From Bathynomus jamesi (Eukaryota > Arthropoda > Malacostraca > Isopoda > Cirolanidae), in NCBI GenBank assembly GCA_023014485.1, contig JAJOZX010001727.1:708001-772000 (forward strand): a stretch of 64,000 nt of DNA. Direction: 5' to 3'. Positions 21,630-31,049 of the stretch are shown in pieces. Positions within the stretch are counted from its first letter, which is position 1. Every line of letters begins with the position of its first letter. Below the pieces are notes generated by a model. That model worked only from the letters and a program-made list of their open reading frames with translations. It had not been told where the DNA came from and made no database searches. The position numbers were made by a program, and so were the translations under genes.

Positions 21630-22948
21630 CAGTGATGGGCATCGATACATGAAAATCGCTAAAGCGATACCGATACATCGATACATGAAGAACGTCTTAG
21701 GCGATACCGATACGCCGATACTTTCTAGATGTCTTAAGCGATACCGATACATGTATCGCCGGTACATTTTTATAATTATTCATTTAATATGTAGGTATTA
21801 GATATTATTGTTTATACTAGTAATTTGTACGCACTGTAAGTAAAATCAACAACATTTTAATGGGTTTTATAGATGTAAATAAAAACAATTGCTTTATTTA
21901 ATGAAAGTATATTTTAATTTTGTAGGATACATGAATGACAAAATATTACACTAACAATTAAAAGTAATTACTATTACCCTTCAAAAAATACCAGCTGGCT
22001 AAACATCTGGTCAGACAGCCTATTCCTTTTTGGAGCGTGAATGTGACCAGCCAAACTAAACAACCGTTCTACAGGAGCAGAGGATGGTAGTGGTGTGTTA
22101 TACTTCAGGAAGACCCGTAGAATTCCTGGGTACTGCCTCAGAGATTGGAGATGATGACTTCCGTCACCCAGATACTGTAAAATTTCCATCTCAGTGGAAT
22201 CTTGGGTTGCAGAGACATTAGTGGAAGCAGGCTCATAACAGAAGAAATCATCTGCACTTCCGTCAGATGCAGCATCACTTAGTTGTTGCTGGGGGGTCTG
22301 CTCGCTGAGGCTCTTAACAGCATTAACCAACATTTCTTGAACCCTCTTTTTGACAATGTTAGTATTAAATTTGCCTTTTATTGTCATCCACTTTAACTTG
22401 AACAGAGGATTTGACGATGCCAGTATTGCTGCTTTACACTCATGCGACGCATCAAGGCACATAAACTTTTCAAACCGCTTAGTGAACCCTACTGTGACTG
22501 CATTGAGAAGTGGCTGACAATGACGCAATGCCTCCGAATTCAAACGCTCTAGCTTCTTCTCTACAGCTAACAATGTTTCTATATTATGGTTAATTAATCT
22601 CAATAATACAAGTACAAACGTGTTTAAACGTTGCGCCGTACTGTGTGACGTGACCAGTAAAGTAGTACTGTCATTAAATAAATATTTAATAATATTATTA
22701 TTTATGTATATTCATAAATATAACTCAGTAGTGTCATATTATAACATCTATTTAAATATTTAAAAATTCTTATTAATGTATCGATGTATCGAAGTATCGA
22801 TTTTTTTCGACACATTTAAGAAAATTGACCTTAGCGATACCGATAAATCGATACTTTTGTCAAGTAGCTAAAGCGATACCGATACCGATACAAAAGTATC
22901 GATCGATACGTATCGGCGATACATGTATCTAGATACTACCCATCACTG
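21630..22948 (-). mobile_element. hAT element with transposase remnant
   Basis: The ends CAGTGATGGGCATCGATAC and GATACTACCCATCACTG are flanked by the 8-bp duplication TATATAGG (21622-21629 and 22949-22956). Both subterminal regions are dense in CGATAC/GTATCG motifs (about 21640-21770 and 22775-22935), the likely transposase-binding repeats. The 1.3-kb length indicates an internal deletion that leaves only the transposase C-terminus. Confidence 0.92.
21974..22603 (-). pseudogene. hAT transposase C-terminal fragment
   Basis: A minus-strand open frame of 209 codons ends in the hAT dimerisation domain: YPGILRVFLKYNTPLPSSAP, VERLFSLAGHIHAPKRNRLS and DQMFSQLVFFEG. The upstream part (RHCQPLLNAVTVGFTKRF and FKLKWMTIKGKF) is the poorly conserved middle of the transposase. 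The DDE catalytic aspartates and the zinc finger are absent, so it cannot be active. The fragment may start within the coding frame rather than at a true ATG. Confidence 0.88.
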
Positions 22949-23500
22949 TATATAGGTCACAAAAAAAAATAAAATAGAAAAATAAAAATTGTAGGAGGAG
23001 CATACAAATGTATAAAGAAAAGCTATCAGAGTTTTAGCACATTGCCCCTCTTGTCTAAATCTGTTCTGAAAGAATTCAAAACAACAGGATCAAGCGAAAA
23101 AAGACCCTGGCTAATGTTAAAATTATTTGTAAGTTGAATAATGGCAGACTCAAGAATATTTCGGTTAATATGTTTTAAATGACATGGGCTGGACCTGTAA
23201 ATCAAAATAACTTTTTATGAGGTAGTTTTAGTCGCTTTATTCCGGCTATTTTTTATTCCGGCTATTTTTTTTCCTAATTGAATTAAGTTTGGTGGTGTTT
23301 GTAATAGAATTATGACATGCCGTTCGTGTAGTTTCGTCTTTGGAATTTGATTCGTTATGTGCCCAAGATGAAGACAAAGCATTGGATGTTTTTATCAATT
23401 ACGGCGTTATTCTCTCATCCTTAACTTGCCCGAAATGTGACAGTGAGTACCTAATACAAAAAGATCAGAAGATATTTAGGTGAAATAACCAATATTAACC

Positions 23501-23650
23501 TGTTAGGTTGATTGAATGCCCAGTTAGGTTAATTGAATGCCCGGTTAGGTTAACTGAATGCCCGATTAGGTCAACTGAATGCCCGGTTAGGTCATCTGAA
23601 TGCCTGGTTAGGTTAATTGAATGCCCGGTTAGGTCAACTGTACGCCCTTC
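23501..23650. repeat. 21-bp minisatellite
   Basis: About seven head-to-tail copies of a GTTAGGTTAATTGAATGCCC-type unit with scattered substitutions. The apparent minus-strand protein (repeating LTGHS) is a by-product of the repeat. Confidence 0.85.
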
Positions 23651-23819
23651 ATGATTGGTTAGGTTAAGTCGTGATATTTTCATTAGTTTAAACGAAAATG
23701 ATGAGAGCAAACTTTTCTGGTTAATTATGAGGTGTTGCACGTTTCCTGTGGTAATGCGTCGTTTACGAGATCTCGCAACATGAACATGTTAGGTTATGCT
23801 TTATTGTATAAAATGTAAT

Positions 23820-24003
23820 CAAAAATACATTTTTCAAGTGTATTTTAGTGTGCTTTGTTCGAATATGACCTTCATTTCTTGTGCAAATGAACAGAAATAC
23901 AGTTGTCATTATATGGCCCAAACACGTATTTCTGTTCATTTTCACAAGAAATGAAGGTTATATTTGAACAGAGCACACCAAACTACACTTGAAAAATGTA
24001 TTT
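23820..24003. repeat. Near-perfect palindrome
   Basis: The sequence from ACATTTTTCAAGTGTA to AATACAGTTG is repeated in reverse complement from ACACGTATTTCTGTTC to TACACTTGAAAAATGT. The centre is near 23912. RNA or single-stranded DNA from it would form a long hairpin of about 80 pairs. Confidence 0.8.
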
Positions 24004-24059
24004 TTTATTTCAACTTCAGGCCATGTCATTTGCGACATAATTACCAATATTTCTATTAA

Positions 24060-24246
24060 CAATGTTGCTTGAGTGAAATAAAATTGAAGCATTATTCCAG
24101 TCAATACAGTGGGATAACTCTGACAAATGGACGAAAAGGGCACTGGACGACTGTCCCGTTCTAACGAAATATTGATGCTGTTGTCAGAGTTATCCCACTG
24201 TATTGATTGTAATAATGGTTCAATTTTGTTTCACTCAAGCAATATT
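24060..24246. repeat. Second inverted repeat
   Basis: The left arm 24060-24124 (TTGCTTGAGTGAAATAAAATT to ATAACTCTGACA) pairs with the right arm 24182-24246. They are separated by a 57-bp loop containing GACTGTCCCGTTC. The right arm reads into the Penelope-like coding fragment, so this looks like a second rearrangement junction of the same element. Confidence 0.75.
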
Positions 24247-24393
24247 GTTAATAGAAGTATTCTTGAGTCTGCCATTATTCAACTTACAAACAATTTTAAC
24301 ATTAGCCAGGGTCTTTTTTCGCTTGATCCTGTTGTTTTGAATTCGGTCAGAACGGATTTAGACAAGAGAGGCAAGGTGCTAAAACTCGTATAG
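24127..24393 (+). pseudogene. Possible Penelope-like Pol C-terminus
   Basis: The open frame includes SNIVNRSILESAIIQLTNNF and ISQGLFSLDPVVLNSV and ends KRGKVLKLV. The ESA...NFNISQG.F.LDP pattern resembles what I recall of the end of Penelope-like proteins, downstream of the GIY-YIG nuclease. The first 40 codons come from the inverted-repeat loop and are unlikely to be native. A partial mirror of the same coding end lies in the left arm. Confidence 0.4.
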
Positions 24394-24493
24394 CTTTTCT
24401 TTATACATTTGTCTGCTCCTCCTACAATTTTTATTTTTCTATTTTATTTATTTTTTTGTGACCTGTATATAGTCTCGAACTTGTTATTTATTT

Positions 24494-24535
24494 CAGTGTT
24501 CCTGAGGACGTCATTAGACGAAAGCGCTAGAGCAT
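24494..24535 (+). ncRNA. Hammerhead-like motif (right arm)
   Basis: Plus-strand copy of the motif at 21555-21597: CTGAGGA, one base (C here, T in the other copy), the GTC-ATTA-GAC hairpin, then GAAAGCGCT. The variable base is the only difference in the core. Confidence 0.35.
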
Positions 24536-24599
24536 CACTCTGTGTTTCCTTTTCCTTCGTGGTTCTTTTCATCATAAATATTATTCACGTGTTACTTTC

Positions 24600-25460
24600 G
24601 TGAAATAATTTTCATATATATATATACTATTGAGCTAAAATGTGTCTGTGTGTCTGTCTGTCCGCTTTCTTCGGAACCGTGCACAGCCTAAACGGCACAT
24701 CGGAAAATTCTGCAACCACCACCAACTGATAGCCCATGAGCTTCCGATGTGCTCTGTGAAGTTTCCCAGTCCTAGGTCACAATTACTGGGTCCGAAGGCC
24801 CCAGCACCGCGAGAAAACTACAGAAAAGAACGCAGCCGTGAAAATCTTGAGCTTCACATTGTGTCAAGATTTCTGAATCTTAAGATTTTCATGTGTGACA
24901 TATACTGCTACATATACTGTGACATATACTGCTACCCGCCCTTTAGGGAGCAGTATATGTCACAGTGCTACCCGCACGGGGGTAGTGGGGGAGGGGGTGG
25001 GGTAATTGGGGGAGTGGGGTGAAGGTAATGGGGTTAATGGCGTTTTTTATTTTTGTGTGTGGGGGTAATGGGGAGTGGGGCGTAATGGGGGAGAGGGGTG
25101 GGGGTAATGGGGGTAATGGCGTTTTTTAAAATTTTGTAGCTTAGCCACTTCTTCCTATGAGGGCCTCATATAATATAATTTTAAATCTACAACCAATAAA
25201 AAAAATATATGAAAAAGTAAAAAAAAGTATTATTATCCATTCAATTTTAAACCATATCAGAATATACAGCTAGCTGTGACATATACTGCTACATATACTG
25301 TAACATATACTGCTACCTGCCCGGAGGGCGATAGCGAGCTACCGCTTGTATATACTATACAAACAAGTAGTGTGTGATTCTGTCTGTCTGTCCGTGAACC
25401 TTTGGGTCTCTAAAATAAGCTGAATTGATTGATTGATTGGTTGGTTGGTTTTTAAAAATA
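24600..25460. other. Non-coding repeats, possible Helitron-like remnants
   Basis: A TA tract and a TGTCTGTGTGTCTGTCTGTC block (24643-24662) begin the stretch, and a similar CTGTCTGTCTGTCCGTG block lies at 25381. The segment 24817-24912 (AAAGAACGCAGCCGTGAAAA to TGTGACATATACTGC) recurs at 55838-55917. Blocks of CATATACTG and a hairpin GCAGTATATGTCACAG are visible. TCTGTCTG openings are common at the 5' ends of animal Helitrons, but no complete element can be delimited. I see no convincing gene. Confidence 0.4.
24975..25125 (+). repeat. G-rich minisatellite
   Basis: Irregular iterations of GGGGTAATGGGGG and GTGGGGG. This is the reverse-complement form of the C-rich tract at 25945-26315 and has G-runs suitable for G-quadruplex formation. 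Confidence 0.85.
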
Positions 25461-25468
25461 GGATAATA

Positions 25469-25960
25469 CTAGCAAAAGGTCGGCGCTACACGCCGATTTT
25501 GCTAGATCTGCGGTGCTTCGGCTGAATTGTGGGCCTACGGCGTATTTTATTTTGAACATCAGTAGCCCTTTATCTGGATATCATTCCTATTCCTCTCACC
25601 TTGGGCCTCAGTAATTGGGGTGCCTGCGGCCTTCCAGTTACTGGCAAACCAATTATTCATTCAATAAAACTACAGAAAAGAACGCAGCCATGAAAATCTA
25701 AAGCTTCACAAATCTTAATACAATGAGCTCGGATTTGAAGCCTAAGATTTTCATGACTGCGTTCATTTCTATAGTTTTATTGACCAAATAACTGAACCGA
25801 CAGTAGGGGGCCCTGCGGCCCGCCAAATCATAGTTTTCATTGTTTCGAGTGCATCAATAATATTGTTATAGTGTTCTATTAGTTGTGATAAGCATGATCT
25901 TCCTGACCGGAATCGATGTTGGTTATCATTTTTTTTCTGAGTTTCCCCATTAACCCCACC
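25469..25960 (-). mobile_element. Helitron-like module, copy A
   Basis: On the minus strand it ends with a hairpin (TCGGCG and CGCCGA stem), about 11 bases, then CTAG followed by T. This is the expected Helitron 3' end and A/T insertion context. The interior holds a palindrome (AACGCAGCCATGAAAATC with GATTTTCATGACTGCGTT). It is duplicated at 26569-27057 with about 98 percent identity by eye. The 5' terminus on the right is not clear because it grades into the C-rich tract. Confidence 0.45.
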
Positions 25961-26315
25961 CCCTCCCCCATTACCCCACCCCTCTCCCCCATTTACCCCA
26001 CCAATTTTTTTTTCTGAGTTTCCCCATTAACCCCACCCCTCCCCCATTACCCCACCCCTCTCCCCCATTTACCCCACCCCTCCCCCTTACCCCACCCTCT
26101 CCCCCATTTACCCCCACCCCTCCCCCATTACCCCCAAGGGGGGAAGGGGGCTGGCACCTTGCAAAGGATTTACTTTAATTTTTTTTGAAGGGGGTGGACC
26201 TTGCCAAGGATTTACTTTAATTTTTTTTTGGTTACATATATATATCGCATCTATTTTTCGAGTTTCCCCATTAACCCCACCCCGTCCCCCATTACCCCAC
26301 CCCTCCCCCATTTTG
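25945..26315 (+). repeat. C-rich minisatellite
   Basis: Repeated CCCCATTACCCCACCCCTCC-like units, interrupted at about 26140-26250 by GGGGGCTGGCACCTTGC and GGATTTACTTTAATTTTTTT segments. Confidence 0.85.
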
Positions 26316-26502
26316 TGCCAAAATTATGATTAAAATGAAGAAATGGAAGAAACTGTACCCCTAAAAGGGGGGAGAAGGATTTATGTTAGGAATATTTTTT
26401 AGCATGGGCACTGCACAATAAAAAGACGCATCGAATAGTGAAAACCGCATTGTTCTACACCAATTGTAGCGACCTGTAGGTGTGCGCAAAAAAACTGTTT
26501 TA

Positions 26503-26513
<11 letters not shown>
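26316..26513. repeat. Dispersed repeat, copy 1
   Basis: The stretch from GTGCCAAAATTATGATTAAA to GTAGCGACCTGTAGGTGTGC is found again at 34687-34876. No coding potential is seen. Confidence 0.75.

Positions 26514-26540
<27 letters not shown>
26514..26540. repeat. (TA)n microsatellite
   Basis: Short TA tract between the dispersed repeat and Helitron-like copy B. Confidence 0.85.
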
Positions 26541-26542
<2 letters not shown>

Positions 26543-26568
26543 CTTCATTTCTGAAATAGTATATTAGA

Positions 26569-27057
26569 CTAGCAAAAGGTCGGCGCTACGCGCCGATTTT
26601 GCTAGATCTGCGGTGCTTCGGCTGAATTGTGGGCCTACGGCGTATTTTATTTTGAACATCAGTAGCCCTTTATCTGGATATCATTCCTATTCCTCTCACC
26701 TTGGGCCTCAGTAATTGGGGTGCCTGCGGCCTTCCAGTTACTGGCAAACCAATTATTCATTCAATAAAACTACAGAAAAGAACGCAGCCATGAAAATCTA
26801 AAGCTTCACAAATCTTAATACAATGAGCTCGGATTTGAAGCCTAAGATTTTCATGACTGCGTTCATTTCTATAGTTTTATTGACCAAATAATTGAACCAA
26901 CAGTAATTGGGGGCCCTGCGGCCCGCCAAATCATAGTTTTCATTGTTTCGAGTGCATCAATAATATTGTTATGGTGTTCCATTAGTTGTGATAAGCATGA
27001 TCTTCCTGACCGGAATCGATGTTCGTTATCATTTTTTTTTCTGAGTTTCCCCATTAC
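26569..27057 (-). mobile_element. Helitron-like module, copy B
   Basis: Direct duplicate of 25469-25960 with the same hairpin and CTAG-T end. In this copy the hairpin stem is perfect (GGCGCTACGCGCC). It runs into the C-rich tract in which BEL copy 2 is inserted. Confidence 0.45.
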
Positions 27058-27097
27058 CCCCACCCCTCTCCCCCAATGCCCCCTCCCCTCTCCCCCA

Positions 27098-27772
27098 TAT
27101 GGAAAACTGATGAGTGGGTAGTTGGGAGGTAACGAAAATGGTTCACTGAGTAGGTAGGTAGTTAATCTAACAATCATTAAATTCCTTTTATGTCAATAAC
27201 TGGGTGGATGAAACCAATTGGTTGCTCACCAGAGTTATTCTCCACACTAGTATTTATATACTGTGTGGGAAGAGCGTGCTCGGTAATAAGGATACATTAC
27301 CGCTCAACCAACCGAGGAATAAACCAAGACAACGCTGGTACGAGAAGCCCCGCGAAGAGGAGAACAAAGGGAGAACGAAAACGAGGAACGGGGCGAGAGG
27401 ACGTACCAGCAAAGTGCGCTCTCGAAAACATAACCGGAGAAGGGAGACACTCCGATAACAAAAAGTAAGTGACTAATTGAGTTTTTACACCAAAGTTAAT
27501 CTCATTAAATTAAGCTGGTCAGACAAGTTAGGCCTACATTGTGGCCTAAGACCCAGCATCAACTCATAGCTTAACAAAGGTGAAGGTAGATTGCCCTAAC
27601 CTAATTCTTGTGAGGAATCCTACTGTGGACCTCAATTTATCTGCCCGCTCTGGACCATTTCCGGAATCTCTAGGCTGACCCCTCTAGGCTAGACTTGATC
27701 TACTCTATAGTTAGACTGGAGATATAAGGGGTGGGTTAATTGTGGACCAATTCATACAGAGCATTTTTCGCA
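27098..27772 (+). repeat. BEL copy 2 5' LTR
   Basis: It starts TATGGAAAACTG and ends GCATTTTTCGCA. A TATTTATATA box lies at 27251-27260, about 105 bases before a GTAAGT donor-like site at 27465-27470. Two overlapping reading frames (27190-27468 and 27204-27458) stay open here and in the other four LTRs. Confidence 0.93.
27251..27260 (+). promoter_or_regulatory. TATA box of the BEL LTR
   Basis: TATTTATATA in the middle of the LTR is conserved in all five copies in the window. It is a candidate core promoter for the genomic transcript. Confidence 0.5.
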
Positions 27773-27773
27773 T

Positions 27774-27791
27774 TGGTGGTCCGTGTGTGGG
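27774..27791 (+). other. BEL copy 2 primer-binding site
   Basis: TGGTGGTCCGTGTGTGGG starts one base after the LTR. It is the same in copy 3 at 61567. The matching tRNA was not determined. Confidence 0.7.
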
Positions 27792-28087
27792 GAATTTACA
27801 AACCTTAAGCTTACTTAACAAAAATTGCAGAATTAGGCTAAATAGTCTAGCCTAAGCCTAACCTGAGCAAGCCTAATTAGGTCTACAACCTAGGGCCTAA
27901 CTAGGAAACATTTACATTAAAGGAGTCTCATTCTCTTATAAGCTTAGACCTGAGTGACACACAAGTACTTGGGGGGGATTAAACCAAATTTGAACTTGAC
28001 TGTTTTGTCTGTGCTCTCTCTTCTCTGGTAATTTCTTCTTGTCCTCTATTTCATTACGATCCCCAGTTAAACAATTTTGACTTAGAC
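27792..28087 (+). other. BEL copy 2 leader
   Basis: Untranslated leader rich in CCTAAGCCTAACC-type sequence before the gag ATG. It is matched almost base for base by 61585-61878 in copy 3. No ORF is seen. Confidence 0.75.
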
Positions 28088-30049
28088 ATGGACAGTGCAG
28101 AATTGAAAAAGTTAAAAAAGAAAAGGGGGGCAAAGTTGGGAGCTGTTACAAAGGCTGTGAACACTTTTAACAATATTACACAACCAGGTAAGAAAAATAT
28201 AGAGTGTGTAATTATTAAATTAGAAATTAAAAAGAAGGAAATAATAGCCATTAATGAGAGTATTTCAGAGTTAGTTGAATCCGAAATGGCTGAAGAACAA
28301 TTGATAGACCTTTACGCTGATGATGATGATCAGGTAAGCTCAATTGAACAGCAAATAAGGGAACTACGGTCTCGGTTGACTGACTTAACACCAAAAAAAC
28401 CTAATTCTGATTTTAATCAAAGTAGGGCTAACCTTCAACAAAATTTAAGTGGCATGCAAAATCCTGAGTCACAAGAATTGAGGGCTCAGTTACCCATTTT
28501 GCAAATACCAACATTTGAAGGGGACACGGTACAATTCCCATCTTTCATTGACAAATTTGAGAATTTAATAGGTAATAAACCTTATATTTCAACTGTTGAA
28601 AAGTTTAGTTACTTAACTAGTTCCCTTAAAGGCCCAGCCTTTAACCTGATAGCCTATTTACCAGCCGTAGGGGATTCATATGAAGTAGCTATTGATCTTT
28701 TAAAACGTAATTACGTTAATAAAGATGTGATTATATATGAATTATCTCAACAAATTTTGAATTTGCACCATAAAAGATAACCATAGTGATATGGAAAATT
28801 TTTATACAAAATTAGAAGCTATTATAGGACAACTGGTTAGCAATGAGATAGATATTAAAACTTCATCTTGGCTTATACAAAGCATAGTACTTAGGTGCCT
28901 TCCTTCGAGGGTTAAAGATAATTTAATTCTAAAGACGGGAGAAAATTATCCTAATTTAACACAAATAAGACAACACTTCCCCAATATCCTAACTAATTAC
29001 AACTTGAGAGATTTTCCAACACATAAGACCCAGACTATGGATAAACCAAAGACTGTTCCCAGAGACCAACTAGCTACAGCCAAACAGACAAAACTTGATA
29101 CTGTAGAATCAAATGTGACCAACTACAAAACACGAACACCTACATTACAGAACTTTAATGTAACTGCTGCCTCAACTTACACACCATATTGCAAATTTTG
29201 TGCAAGTAATGAACACAGTAGTACTGGGTGTGACAAATATTCAGATTTTAACCAAAGGGCTAAAAGATTGAACAGTTGAACCTGTGTAAAAAGTGTACTG
29301 GCCAGGGACATTATAAGAAAGACTGTAAATCTAGGTTAAGATTCAAGTGTAAGTTTTGTAAAAGTTTACGACATGTCTCATCAATGTGTGATTCACCAAA
29401 GTGTCCAAATAATAGTACTCAAACTCAAAAGATACCTCCCCCAAACAAAGGTAATCAAGAAAATGCCACTTTCATGGGACATTCTGCTTGTTCAAACAAT
29501 GTAACAAGAAATACTGAGATTCTTTTACCAACTATTACTTTGGACTTAGTGAATAGTGAGGGTAGTACCACTCCAGTGAGATGTCTTATAGACTGTTGTT
29601 CTCAACAAACATTTGTTTCAAAAAATGTAGTTAATAAATTGGGTTTGACACCAAACCCGAATGAACAAAACCTCAATATTGCGTCCTTTGTTAAGGATAA
29701 CTCGGACAAAAATAGCTATAAGACAATTGACCTGGAACTACATTTAGAAAGTAAATTCAAGAAAATTGAAGCAGTTATTATTTCTAAAGTAGGACAAAAC
29801 AAACTGGTTATACCCAAACTAGAACAAACCATAAATCATTTGAAAAAACACTACAAAATAGCTGATAGACATATCACTAACAACACAATAGCTAACATTG
29901 AAATGCTAATAGGGGCAGATTATATTAATCTTATTCATAAGGGCATAGTAGAGATAGGTAATGGTATAGCTATTCAGACTCCATCAGGGATAGCCCCTTT
30001 GGGTGACCTATCAGAATACAACCTAGACCTAAACCAAAACAGTGCATGA
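28088..30049 (+). pseudogene. gag: BEL copy 2 gag-protease (two frameshifts)
   Basis: The ATG at 28088 starts the same Gag as the intact copy 3. It has a Lys-rich coiled-coil N-terminus, a DUF1759-type segment (PTFEGDTVQFPSFIDKFENL), three CX2CX4HX4C knuckles and an aspartic protease-like domain (CLIDCCSQQTFVSKNV). Losses of a T and a C in homopolymers near 28756-28768 and a change near 29268 split it into frames 28088-28780, 28791-29279 and 29276-30049. It ends at TGA 30047-30049, four codons before the pol ATG in the same frame. Confidence 0.92.
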
Positions 30050-30061
30050 CCAACAAATACT

Positions 30062-31043
30062 ATGTGCCTCAACTCAGTCCTACATAACACCTGTAAGAAT
30101 AGCAACACTTTGAATAATATTATCTCAACTGAGAACATTAATTCATCATTATCAAATGAAACTTTGGATGAGGCAATTCAAACTTTATGGTTGCTAGAAT
30201 CTGTGGGTATACATGACACACATCAAACTTCAGAAGATCAGTTAATGGTAGAAAGATTTGAAGACACCATTCAGTGTAAAGACAATAGTTATTTTATTGA
30301 GTTACCTTGGAAAATAAATTGTCCAACTTTAAGAGATAATCTCAAAGTAGCTAAAGGACATTTATATAAAGTAATGAAAAAACTCAAACAAGAAAATAAT
30401 GTAAAAATATATAATGATGTCTTCAAAGAACAGCTACAGAAAGGCTTCATTGAAGAAGTAACAGATAACCCTTTTAAAAAAGATGGTTGTCATTATTTAA
30501 CCCACAGGGGGGTTTATCGACAAGATGCCCCAACAACAAAACTCAGAGTAGTATATAATTGTAGCCTCAAAGACAGTGATAAACACAGTTTGAATGATTG
30601 CTTGATTGAGGGTCCTAATCTCATTCTGACCTTGTGAAGATCTTACTGAGGTTCAGGTTAGACAAATATGCTGTACAAAGTGACATTTCGAAGGCATTTT
30701 TGAGAATAAATCTTAAAAATGAAATGATAAGAACCAACTTAGGTTCTTATGGTTCAAGGATCCATTTGATTTGAATAAAGGGTTCATAACCTATAGATTT
30801 AATGTTGTGTTGTTTGGAGCCAATTGCTCACCTAGCCTATTAGCATTGACAATTAAACATCATTTAAACCAGTTTAATAACTCTCTAACATTGAACTTCC
30901 TTAAGGAACATTTTTACGTAGACAATCTAATAGGCTCAACGACAACAAAATCTGAATTATCTGAAGTCTATGAACACTCTCAAAACATTATGCAACAAGG
31001 TAACTTTGAACTTAGAGAGTGGATTTCAAATAATGAGGATTAA
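30062..31043 (+). pseudogene. pol: BEL copy 2 pol: reverse transcriptase
   Basis: The pol ATG at 30062 is in frame with gag and separated from it by one TGA and four codons. The region includes IQTLWLLESVGI, FEDTIQCKDNSYFIELPW, RVVYNCSLKDSDKHSLNDCL and, after a one-base frameshift near 30625, DISKAFLRINLKNEM (motif A), VLFGANCSPSLLAL and the YVDN box. A T missing from a TTT run near 31041 ends the frame. RT copies element RNA into cDNA in the particle. Confidence 0.9.
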
Positions 31044-31049
31044 ACAAAA

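Larger units (their letters stand above)
21517..24573. mobile_element. Inverted pair of Penelope-like 3' ends
   Basis: The left arm (21517-23163, with a hAT at 21630-22948) and the right arm (24258-24573) are reverse complements. Each holds a GATGAAAAGAACC boundary, a CTTTCGTCTAATGACATCCTCAGG block, an AAAATTGTAGGAGGAGCA block and the end of a coding region (NNFNISQGLFSLDP and LDKRGKVLKLV). The boundary block with CTGAGGA and GAAA motifs and this C-terminus fit Penelope-like retroelements, which often lie in inverted or tandem partial copies. The family name is inference because no RT domain is present in the window. Confidence 0.5.

Noticed and set aside
23495..23740. Minus-strand ORF with repeating LTGHS-like units
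   Set aside because: A direct translation of the 21-bp minisatellite (unit length divisible by three). Unlikely to be expressed.
24642..25022. 126-codon plus-strand ORF
   Set aside because: It spans a TCTGTCTG block and a G-rich minisatellite with low-complexity composition and no recognisable domain.
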